Of a DNA stretch of 5,314 nucleotides, positions 1 to 5,314 are shown piece by piece; position 1 is the stretch's first letter, and the number at the start of each line of letters is the position of its first letter. Origin of the DNA: Thermoflexales bacterium. Lineage in GTDB: Bacteria; Chloroflexota; Anaerolineae; Fen-1058. Position numbers and translations under genes: made by a program. The notes under the pieces were generated by a model. The model saw only the letters and a program-made list of their open reading frames with translations. It made no database searches and was not told the DNA's origin. The stretch is taken from assembly GCA_017999195.1 (NCBI GenBank), contig JAGOBP010000318.1:1-5314 (forward strand), written 5' to 3'.

Positions 1-142
1 GGAGGCGTGGCAGGTGCCCGAAGACATCTACACCGTCACACTGGACGAAACTCACGAGTGGGCGCTGCGTGAATATGGCGACCTCGATCGGCCTGTAATT
101 GAAGATCGGCACTTCATCGCGCAGGTGGTGCGGTTTGACTAA
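1..142 (+). CDS. C-terminal 46 residues of an unrecognised protein (5' truncated)
   Basis: An open frame enters from the left edge (first full codon at base 2) and ends at TAA 140-142. The visible tail contains VPEDIYTVTLDE and ends in FIAQVVRFD. It is rich in acidic residues and in alternating hydrophobic/polar stretches, as expected of a soluble beta-rich domain rather than a membrane segment. I do not recognise the family and assign no function. The frame is supported by balanced amino-acid composition, GC-rich third positions, and the stop falling just before the converging minus-strand gene. The two genes face tail to tail with a 12-bp gap and no visible terminator hairpin. The rest of the gene lies outside the window. 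Confidence 0.6.
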   Translation, partial: EAWQVPEDIYTVTLDETHEWALREYGDLDRPVIEDRHFIAQVVRFD

Positions 143-154
143 CGCACTATCTCA

Positions 155-994
155 CTATCGCACTTCCACCACAATCACACTCGGCACATCGGCCCACGAA
201 TCCGTGCCGATAGCCTGAGTCCCCTCACGTAGCAGCAGCCCCGATGACGTACCGCCATCAAGATTCAAGGCCACATCGATATCCAAATCGCTGGCGGCCA
301 GCCAGTAGCCCAGGCTCGTCAGGGTAAACAACAACGACGGGCTGACCAGGAAGATCAACCGCCCCGATCGATCCTGCGCGACGACCGAGCGCGGCGCGAG
401 TCGTTCATTGTCGTCAATCTGCGTATTGGCCTGTCCGCCGGGCAAGACCAGCATCGGAAAATTTTGCAGCCCATACACCAACGCTTCATCGGGCCGATAC
501 GGTTCCAGCACGTTCGAGCGTACCTTCACCGAGTTTTCACCAATCGCCAGCATGCCGCCGAAGCCGTCATAGTTCACGCCCGTGCGCACGCCGTCGGCGA
601 TGATCAAGCCCAACGCCTGATTTTGCGGATCAAAATAGTTGCCGTTGATCACCAACTGCGCCTGCGTCGAGGCTAACCATTCGCTGACGCGGCGTGGACT
701 ATCGGGATTGTAGACGACCCGCACACGCGCCAGCGCGGGATCAACGCGCGCCAGCCGCAACCGATCGGCCTGCGAACCGTTCTCGACGCGCAGTTCGCGA
801 TACTCAAAGCCGGGCGCCAGCGTGCGCCAGCCAGTATCCGTGGGCAACGGTGTCGCCGTGGGCGCGCGCGTCACCGGCACCGCCGTCGACACCACTTGTG
901 TCGCGTTCGTGCCCGAAGGCGCAGGCAACAACGGGCCTCCGCAACTGGCCAACAGCCCTGCCATAATCAGCCACCGCCAAAGTTTTACGGCCAT
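155..994 (-). CDS. Lipoprotein with phosphodiester glycosidase (NAGPA/DUF2233-type) domain, copy 1
   Basis: This 279-residue protein is probably a secreted lipoprotein. Basic residues (K4, R7) precede a hydrophobic stretch that ends in the lipobox LASC, with the lipidated Cys at residue 18. A Pro/Thr/Ala-rich linker runs to about residue 53, and the rest is one globular domain. Landmarks of the NAGPA (phosphodiester alpha-N-acetylglucosaminidase) family are NGNYFD at 117-122 (family usual: NGGFFD-like), FPMLVLPGG at 179-187, an Arg-containing APRSVVAQD at 200-208, and LDGGTSSG at 245-252 near the C terminus. Family members cleave sugar phosphodiesters or related glycosidic bonds in envelope polymers; the substrate here is unknown. 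The ATG at 994-992 lies inside the end of the preceding gene (10-bp overlap with its TAA at 987-985), with a G-rich SD-like AGGGGG/GGAG just upstream, so coupled translation is likely. It is a paralogue of the gene before it. Confidence 0.85.
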   Translation of the reverse strand: MAVKLWRWLIMAGLLASCGGPLLPAPSGTNATQVVSTAVPVTRAPTATPLPTDTGWRTLAPGFEYRELRVENGSQADRLRLARVDPALARVRVVYNPDSPRRVSEWLASTQAQLVINGNYFDPQNQALGLIIADGVRTGVNYDGFGGMLAIGENSVKVRSNVLEPYRPDEALVYGLQNFPMLVLPGGQANTQIDDNERLAPRSVVAQDRSGRLIFLVSPSLLFTLTSLGYWLAASDLDIDVALNLDGGTSSGLLLREGTQAIGTDSWADVPSVIVVEVR

Positions 995-1971
995 TCTCCA
1001 CCCCCTGTCCCGATTGTGCCCAGCACTTTCGTGTCCACGGTAATCACGGCCGGCACCGTGTTCGCCGAGTCAACGCCCCACATTCCGGTCGGCGTCCACA
1101 CGGCAATCCCGGAAGAACTGCCGCCATCAAAATTCAAGGCCGTGTCCAGATCAAGATCGCTGTTGGCGAGCCACACGGCCAGACCATACAGCGTAAACGT
1201 GCTGCCCGGCGTGACGATGAACAAGACGCGCCCCGCGCGATCAACGGCCACCGCCGTACGACGGGCTACGCGGGCGTCGTCGGAAATATCGGCGTTGAGC
1301 AGGCCGCCCGGCAACAGCAGCATCGGAAACGATTCAACCGCTTCCAGCACTTGCATGCCTGCCGGTTTGATCCAGCCTTGCAGCGGCCACACCGTCGCGC
1401 CCACGGCGGTCAGATAAAACGCGCCTTGCATCCGCTCGTGCGATTGGCCGCCGCTTACCCCATCGGTCACGATTTGACCCACTGCGCGGTTGGCCCGATC
1501 GAAAAAACTGCTGTTCATCACGATCAACGAGCGACTGTTGGAATACCATTCGGTGACGTGCAAAGGCCGATCGGGCTGATATTGAACATGAAAATCCACT
1601 TGTGCGGGATCGATTCGCACGATGAGCAAGCGGCCAGATTGAGTGGCCGCATCACGATACATTTCGCGCAGTTGCACACCCGATCGGACTTCCTGCCACC
1701 CGTCAGACGACGGCGCGAGCGTTGGCATCAACGTGGGCGTAGGCGTCAGGGTCGGCACAGGCGTCGCCGGAATAGGTGTGACGGTGGGCACGGGCGTGCG
1801 CGTGGGCAAAAACGGCGCATCAACCACGGGTGTTGGCAGTGGCACGGCCTGCGTCGATTGACACGCGCAGAGCGCGCACAACATCAGCCCTGCCAGACAC
1901 CAGGCCGCTATCCGGCGACGATCAACTGCCGTCAACCGTCGGCTGTCCGTCGTCTGTCGCTCGATGCTCAT
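985..1971 (-). CDS. Lipoprotein with phosphodiester glycosidase (NAGPA-type) domain, copy 2
   Basis: Numbered from the ATG at 1971-1969 the protein has 328 residues. A basic N-terminal segment leads into a hydrophobic helix and the lipobox-like LCAC with Cys at 37, so it is probably a lipoprotein. About 45 residues of Thr/Pro-rich linker follow, then the NAGPA-type domain with NSSFFD at 153-158, FPMLLLPGG, RRTAVAVD at 237-244 and NFDGGSSSG at 280-288. It matches the next gene in the same order of motifs and in WLA-SDLD-D-ALN-DGG-SSG, so the pair is a tandem duplication. The start is uncertain: the frame is open to ATG 1995, no convincing SD precedes 1995 or 1971, and a TTG at 1935-1933 would give a compact 25-residue signal peptide and only 14 bp of overlap with rsmD instead of 50 bp. 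The stop TAA 987-985 overlaps the next gene. Function is inferred as envelope glycan processing; the substrate is unknown. Confidence 0.8.
   Translation of the reverse strand: MSIERQTTDSRRLTAVDRRRIAAWCLAGLMLCALCACQSTQAVPLPTPVVDAPFLPTRTPVPTVTPIPATPVPTLTPTPTLMPTLAPSSDGWQEVRSGVQLREMYRDAATQSGRLLIVRIDPAQVDFHVQYQPDRPLHVTEWYSNSRSLIVMNSSFFDRANRAVGQIVTDGVSGGQSHERMQGAFYLTAVGATVWPLQGWIKPAGMQVLEAVESFPMLLLPGGLLNADISDDARVARRTAVAVDRAGRVLFIVTPGSTFTLYGLAVWLANSDLDLDTALNFDGGSSSGIAVWTPTGMWGVDSANTVPAVITVDTKVLGTIGTGGGEWP
995..1006 (-). promoter_or_regulatory. Ribosome binding site of NAGPA copy 1, inside the upstream gene
   Basis: On the minus strand the ATG at 994 is preceded by AGGGGGTGGAGA. AGGGGG (1006-1001) is 6 nt from the start and GGAG (999-996) is 1 nt from it. 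The G-run could pair with the anti-SD, with one wobble. The site lies within the last codons of the preceding gene, where it encodes part of its Gly-rich tail (GTGGGEWP), which fits re-initiation or coupled translation. Confidence 0.5.
1711..1827 (-). repeat. Low-complexity DNA encoding a Thr/Pro-rich linker
   Basis: The plus strand reads as a degenerate run of GGCGT/GGGCGT/GGTGT units. On the coding strand this gives repeated TPT, TPV and PTL triplets linking the lipobox to the catalytic domain of NAGPA copy 2. Such linkers probably hold the domain away from the membrane. The units are imperfect, so this is not a clean tandem repeat, but it is a plausible site of slippage-driven length variation. 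Confidence 0.6.
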
Positions 1972-2503
1972 AGAAGACCAGCAGGGTGCTGCCATACTTG
2001 CGTTGATCGACCGCTTCGAAATGCGTCAGCGGAACGTCTTCAAATTCTTTGGGCGAAATTTGCACGATGATTTCGCCGTCGTCGGCCAGCCACGCGGGCT
2101 GCGCGTCGATGCGCAACAACGCCTCAATCCACAGGCGCTCGTACTGCGGCGGCGCGACGTAAATGTAGTGAAACGACTCGGGCGCGCCCGCCAGATAGGT
2201 GAACGCATCGCCCCGCACGATGTCGGCGCGCTCGAGCAATCGGGTGTGAATGAGATTGGCCTTGATGGTCTCCAAAGCTTTGCGGTTTTTCTCGACGAAG
2301 ACCGCGCGCGTCGCGCCGCGACTCAACGCTTCGATGCCCACGCCGCCCGTGCCGCCAAACAGATCGAGAAACACCGCCTCGATGATGTCGCCGCCGAAGA
2401 TATTGAAGGCCGCCTCTTTCACTTTGTCCGTGATCGGGCGCGTCGAATCGCCCGGTACGGCCTGCAAAATTCGGCCTTTTGCTGAACCTGAAATTACCCG
2501 CAT
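1922..2503 (-). CDS. rsmD: 16S rRNA (guanine966-N2)-methyltransferase RsmD
   Basis: This 193-residue protein (E. coli RsmD is about 198) transfers methyl from S-adenosylmethionine to N2 of G966 in 16S rRNA during 30S assembly, in the cytoplasm. It starts MRVISGSAKGR and has the family signature TRPITDKVKEAAFNIF at 21-36, SAM-binding motif I DLFGGTGGVGIEALSRGA at 47-64, the acidic residue E71 after strand 2 (FVEKN), RGDA at 97-100, and the C-terminal KYGSTLLVFYE. Motif IV, normally (D/N)PPY, reads APPQY at 117-121, so the first position is Ala. The frame stays open to 2548, but the ATG at 2503-2501 is clearly the start: it matches the family N terminus, overlaps the upstream stop as TGATG, and has AAGGAG 5 nt upstream. 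coaD, a common partner of rsmD, is not beside it; two NAGPA lipoprotein genes follow. Confidence 0.93.
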   Translation of the reverse strand: MRVISGSAKGRILQAVPGDSTRPITDKVKEAAFNIFGGDIIEAVFLDLFGGTGGVGIEALSRGATRAVFVEKNRKALETIKANLIHTRLLERADIVRGDAFTYLAGAPESFHYIYVAPPQYERLWIEALLRIDAQPAWLADDGEIIVQISPKEFEDVPLTHFEAVDQRKYGSTLLVFYEHRATDDGQPTVDGS

Positions 2504-3540
2504 CACTGCTCCTTTTGATCTAACCACAAGGCGCGATACTGCGCCCATTCCTCGTCCGATGTTTCCCAGTAGGGATAAACTGCGACCCCCGTAACTCGCT
2601 CCGGCCGCGAGTCCAAATCGTTCAAGCCAATGAGCAGACCGCTCAAGCCGGACACCATATTTTCCACGGCTGGATCGTGCGAGGCTGTCTGCTCTTCTGA
2701 AGTGGGTATGCCGATAAAAAGATCGGCGGCGGTATCCTTCAGACTATTCGTCAACGCGATGATTTGAAACTGCACCCACTTTTCATAGACCCAACCGGCT
2801 GGCGCATGACTGTCATAACTCATGACAGCGATCTGATCGACGCGGCGGGCGACTTCACGATAGTAATCGGCTCGCCACGTAAACCAGCGATTGATGATGA
2901 TGTCGGCTTCTGGCAATAGCGGCGTTATCTCTCGCCCCGAAATCGACAGGCGCGCCGTGCCAATACCGAGCCGGACTTCGTCCAGCAATCGAAGCAAATT
3001 CGCTTCGCCTGAAATCACGGGTTCAGGATCAAGATGAACACCATCGAAGCCTAATTCAGTCACAGCCGAGCGGCTCATCTCAACGATGCGCGCGCGCACT
3101 GTATCATTGGACAAATCAATATAGCCAGACGGACCCGGTGTGCCCGGCAACGTCTGCACTGGAATTCCCAACCAGGCTTGAACATCGATGTCAGGATACG
3201 CCGCCTTCAATTCCGCGACAAAGTCTTTGGCGTAATCATAGGTGGCGTTAAACAGTCCAGTTGGCTTCAGGTAACTCACATAAACATAGACGGTCAAAAT
3301 CTGATGATCGCGCAAGTGATGTGCCAATTGGCTAATCTGTTCGCTTGAGTGAGACTCCATCGACCATTCAACGCCCACCCAGGCTGCGTTGTGTCCTCGA
3401 TTAAAGTGTCCGCCGGATAACTCCGTGTTGGGCCGAAAGAAACAAGTCCGCAGCGCAAGCAGCGTAATCACCAGTGAGACAAGCGCCAGGCCGCGGACGA
3501 TTCTTCTGCGGCCCGAAGTGTTTTCAGGCAGGGCAGGCAT
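2503..3540 (-). CDS. Membrane-anchored GH18-like TIM-barrel protein (putative glycoside hydrolase)
   Basis: From the ATG at 3540-3538 the protein has 345 residues. RRR at 11-13 precedes one hydrophobic segment at about 17-30 (GLALVSLVITLLAL), which reads as a signal anchor; the nearby Cys33 is not in a good lipobox. The rest resembles a GH18-type barrel. FDGVHLDPEP at 165-174 aligns with the GH18 DxxDxDxE strand-4 motif (D166, H169 in place of the second Asp, D171, E173 as the likely acid), VMSYDS at 239-244 resembles the strand-6 MxYD, and GVAVYPYWETSDEEW at 318-332 looks like the strand-8 Trp region. It may act on amino-sugar polymers outside the cell, but it could also be a non-catalytic binder; the family call comes from motifs only. 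The frame opens from a TTG at 3603 that would run into the divergent promoters, so I prefer 3540. Its stop overlaps the rsmD start (TGATG). Confidence 0.7.
   Translation of the reverse strand: MPALPENTSGRRRIVRGLALVSLVITLLALRTCFFRPNTELSGGHFNRGHNAAWVGVEWSMESHSSEQISQLAHHLRDHQILTVYVYVSYLKPTGLFNATYDYAKDFVAELKAAYPDIDVQAWLGIPVQTLPGTPGPSGYIDLSNDTVRARIVEMSRSAVTELGFDGVHLDPEPVISGEANLLRLLDEVRLGIGTARLSISGREITPLLPEADIIINRWFTWRADYYREVARRVDQIAVMSYDSHAPAGWVYEKWVQFQIIALTNSLKDTAADLFIGIPTSEEQTASHDPAVENMVSGLSGLLIGLNDLDSRPERVTGVAVYPYWETSDEEWAQYRALWLDQKEQ
2504..2516 (-). promoter_or_regulatory. Strong ribosome binding site deciding the rsmD start
   Basis: The minus strand reads AAAAGGAG (2516-2509), then 5 nt, then the rsmD ATG at 2503. 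It is embedded in the last codons (KEQ stop) of the GH18-like gene. It is the clearest Shine-Dalgarno in the window, and together with the TGATG overlap it fixes the rsmD start and indicates coupled translation. Confidence 0.85.
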
Positions 3541-3547
3541 GGCCGCA

Positions 3548-3576
3548 ATCCTACCACAGCCACCCAGTGTTGACCA
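3548..3576 (-). promoter_or_regulatory. Candidate promoter of the minus-strand four-gene cluster
   Basis: On the minus strand, TGGTCA (3576-3571, 4 of 6 matches to TTGACA) is separated by 17 nt from TAGGAT (3553-3548), which carries an upstream TG at extended -10 spacing. The hexamer ends 7 nt before the ATG at 3540, so transcription would begin at or within a base or two of the start codon. The AGGA that might be read as an SD is then part of the -10 element. Confidence 0.45.
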
Positions 3577-3584
3577 ATGATCAA
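3570..3584. promoter_or_regulatory. Near-palindrome, candidate operator in the divergent spacer
   Basis: TTGACCAATGATCAA is a 15-bp inverted repeat about a central base with only one mismatched pair (positions 5 and 11). It covers the putative -35 of the minus-strand cluster and lies about 10 bp upstream of the putative rel -35, so a bound regulator could affect either gene. GATCAATG from its right arm (3579-3586) recurs directly at 3598-3605, and a variant GACCAATG is at 3572-3579. No regulator is identified. Confidence 0.35.
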
Positions 3585-3593
3585 TGAGGCGTG

Positions 3594-3622
3594 TTCCGAT
3601 CAATGGCCGAGTGTGCTACAAT
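3594..3622 (+). promoter_or_regulatory. Candidate extended -10 promoter of rel, leaderless type
   Basis: TGCTACAAT (3614-3622) is an extended -10 with TACAAT matching 5 of 6 to TATAAT. A weak -35, TTCCGA (3594-3599), lies 17 bp upstream. The -10 ends 7 nt before the ATG at 3630, which puts the expected transcription start at or beside the A of ATG. There is no Shine-Dalgarno in the 7 nt between. Confidence 0.6.
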
Positions 3623-3629
3623 TTCGCTC

Positions 3630-5314
3630 ATGACAAAACACCCCGCCCTCACTCTGGATGCTTTGTTGGAGCAGTACACGCCGGCCATGCGTGCCAACAG
3701 CGCCGCCGCCCACGACCTGATCACGCGCGCCTACACGCTGGCCGACAACGCGCACGCCGGTCAGAAGCGCACCTCCGGCGAGCCGTATATGCAGCACTGC
3801 TTGGCCGTCGCCAGCATCCTGGCCGAGATGCGCATTGACGCGCCCACGATTTCGGCCGGTCTGCTGCACGATGTGCTGGAAGATACCTCGGTGACGCGGC
3901 CCGAACTCGAAGCCCAGTTTGGCAAGGAAGTCCTCAGCCTGATCGAAGGCGTGACCAAACTCGGCCAGTTCGATAGTCTGGATTCGCAAGCCGCCCGATC
4001 GTACGACGAGCGCGAACTCGAATCGCTGCGCAAGATGTTCCTGGCGATGGTGGATGATCCGCGCGTAGTGTTGATCAAACTCGCCGATCGGTTGCACAAC
4101 CTCCGCACGCTGGGCGTGCTGCCGGAAGACCGCCGCAAGCGCATCGCGCGCGAGACGCTGGAACTCTTCGCGCCGCTGGCCAATCGGTTGGGCATCTGGC
4201 AAATGAAGTGGGAACTGGAAGACCTTGGCTTCCGCTTCCTGCATCCCGACAAATACAAGGACATCGCGCGCCTGATCGACGAACGCCGCCCCGATCGGGA
4301 AGACTACATCGATCACATCCTCAACACCTTGCAGCTGCGTTTCCGCGAAGAAGGCATCGAGGCCGAGATTAGCGGCCGCCCCAAGCACATCTATAGCATC
4401 TGGAAAAAGATCGAGCGCAAAGGCTCGTTCGATCAAGTCTATGACGTGCGCGCCGTGCGCGTGATTGTCGATACGGTGGCGCAATGCTATTTAGTCCTGG
4501 GCATCGTCCACTCGCTGTGGCGACCCATCAAGAGCGAATTCGACGATTACATCGCCAATCCCAAGGACAACTTCTATCAGAGTTTGCACACGGCCGTCGT
4601 CGCCGATGAAGGCAAGACCCTGGAAGTGCAAATTCGCACGCGCGAAATGCACGAGAATTCGGAACTGGGCATTGCCGCGCACTGGCGCTACAAAGAAGGC
4701 GGCAAGCGCGATCCCAAGTACGAAGAGAAGATCGCGTGGTTCCGCTCGCTCATGGATTGGCGCAACGACGTGCCCGACGCGCGCGAATTCGTGGACTCGC
4801 TCCGATCGGACGTGTTCCAAGATCGCGTGTATGTCTTCACGCCCAAGGGCAAACTCATCGACATGCCCGCGGGCAGCACGCCCATCGACTTTGCCTATCA
4901 CATCCACACCGATGTCGGCGATCGTTGTCGTGGCGCGCGCGTCAACGGCAGCCTAGTCTCGCTGGACTATCAGTTGCAGACGGGCGATCGGGTGGAGATC
5001 GTCACCGCCAAGCGCGGCGGTCCCAGTCGCGATTGGCTGAATCCCAATCTGGGCTTCATCAAGACGCAGCGCGCGCGCACCAAGATCAAGCAATACTTCA
5101 AGAAGCAGGACCGCGATCAGAACATCGTGCAAGGCCGCGATATTCTGGAGCGCGAACTGCGCCGCCTGAGCTTGGATGCCATGCCGCTCGAAGCGGTGGC
5201 GCGGCTGTTCAACATCGACAAGATCGATGACTTCTTCGAGAAGATCGGTGCGGGCGACATCAGTTCGCAAGCGATCGTCAGCAAAGTCATCGAAGCCGAT
5301 CGCAAGGCCAATCC
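3630..5314 (+). CDS. rel: RelA/SpoT-family (p)ppGpp synthetase/hydrolase (3' truncated by window edge)
   Basis: 561 residues are visible; family members are about 720-750, so the C terminus is missing. The enzyme makes (p)ppGpp from ATP and GDP/GTP and, when the HD site works, degrades it. The HD hydrolase domain has H56, HDVLEDT at 80-86 (H80, D81, E84, D85) and LADRLHNLRT at 151-160 and looks intact. The synthetase domain shows GRPKHIYSIWKKIERKG at 249-265, YDVRAVRVIV at 271-280, YQSLH at 316-320 and EVQIRT at 332-337. The TGS domain runs from about 397 to 458 (VYVFTPKG to GDRVEIVTA), followed by the start of the helical domain (RDWLNPNLGFIKTQRAR at 467-483). The motif between the synthetase strands is EFDD (303-306), the form known from synthetase-only RelA, not the RxKD of bifunctional Rel. 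The ATG at 3630 gives a normal family N terminus and follows a -10 element by 7 nt. Expected to be cytoplasmic and ribosome-associated. Confidence 0.95.
   Translation, partial: MTKHPALTLDALLEQYTPAMRANSAAAHDLITRAYTLADNAHAGQKRTSGEPYMQHCLAVASILAEMRIDAPTISAGLLHDVLEDTSVTRPELEAQFGKEVLSLIEGVTKLGQFDSLDSQAARSYDERELESLRKMFLAMVDDPRVVLIKLADRLHNLRTLGVLPEDRRKRIARETLELFAPLANRLGIWQMKWELEDLGFRFLHPDKYKDIARLIDERRPDREDYIDHILNTLQLRFREEGIEAEISGRPKHIYSIWKKIERKGSFDQVYDVRAVRVIVDTVAQCYLVLGIVHSLWRPIKSEFDDYIANPKDNFYQSLHTAVVADEGKTLEVQIRTREMHENSELGIAAHWRYKEGGKRDPKYEEKIAWFRSLMDWRNDVPDAREFVDSLRSDVFQDRVYVFTPKGKLIDMPAGSTPIDFAYHIHTDVGDRCRGARVNGSLVSLDYQLQTGDRVEIVTAKRGGPSRDWLNPNLGFIKTQRARTKIKQYFKKQDRDQNIVQGRDILERELRRLSLDAMPLEAVARLFNIDKIDDFFEKIGAGDISSQAIVSKVIEADRKAN

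Noticed and set aside
1643..1861. Plus-strand frame with VGVGVGTG-like repeats
   Set aside because: It is simply the opposite strand of the Thr/Pro-rich linker of NAGPA copy 2.
1351..2070. 239-codon plus-strand open frame opposite NAGPA copy 2 and rsmD
   Set aside because: Rich in Arg and His, with no recognisable motif, and it covers two genes on the other strand with clear family signatures.
2504..2548. N-terminal extension of RsmD to 2548
   Set aside because: The AAGGAG site, the TGATG overlap and the family N terminus MRVISG all place the start at 2503.
3570..3598. TTGACC at 3570 as the -35 of a plus-strand promoter
   Set aside because: No acceptable -10 lies 16-18 bp downstream, whereas TACAAT at 3617 pairs at 17 bp with TTCCGA.
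3541..3603. N-terminal extension of the GH18-like protein to the TTG at 3603
   Set aside because: It would run through the divergent promoter region and nearly to the rel start, and the added residues do not look like a signal sequence. The ATG at 3540 is preceded by a -10-like element.
3600..4484. Long minus-strand open frame (294 codons) opposite rel
   Set aside because: It is a codon-phase mirror of the well-conserved Rel coding sequence, with a composition dominated by antisense of common codons. No family or start signal supports it.
4491..4956. Other overlapping frames inside rel on both strands
   Set aside because: All lie within conserved synthetase and TGS coding sequence and show no independent features.

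Overview
The window looks like a piece of a Chloroflexota-like (possibly Anaerolineae-type) bacterial chromosome. The pointers are moderately high GC, secreted lipoproteins with Thr/Pro-rich linkers, a long-form RelA/SpoT protein with an unusual motif combination, and an RsmD carrying APPQY in place of the usual (D/N)PPY motif. This placement is inferred from style and remembered family features; no search was run.

Layout. At the left edge is the 3' end of an unrecognised plus-strand gene (to 142). It converges, with a 12-bp gap, on a four-gene minus-strand cluster that fills 155-3540. Read in its own direction, the cluster encodes: (1) a membrane-anchored GH18-like TIM-barrel protein; (2) RsmD, the 16S rRNA (guanine966-N2)-methyltransferase, whose start overlaps the previous stop as TGATG; (3) a lipoprotein with a phosphodiester-glycosidase (NAGPA) domain, overlapping the rsmD end; (4) a second, paralogous NAGPA lipoprotein whose start overlaps the preceding stop by 10 bp. 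The overlaps strongly suggest one translationally coupled transcript. It combines three likely envelope or extracellular carbohydrate-active proteins with one housekeeping ribosome-modification enzyme.

On the other side of an 89-bp divergent spacer (3541-3629), a long-form (p)ppGpp synthetase/hydrolase of the RelA/SpoT family runs rightward off the window: 561 residues are visible, with complete HD hydrolase, synthetase and TGS domains. Both divergent start codons sit exactly 7 nt after an extended -10-like hexamer, so both transcripts may be leaderless or nearly so. A 15-bp near-palindrome overlaps the putative -35 of the minus-strand cluster.

The most interesting points are the EFDD motif in a Rel that keeps an apparently intact hydrolase site, the paired leaderless-type promoters, the strong local excess of the palindrome CCGATCGG/CGATCG (reminiscent of cyanobacterial HIP1), and the embedding of rsmD among surface glycosidases. 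There is no RNA gene, mobile element or CRISPR array that I can support. No stretch over 300 bp lacks a gene.
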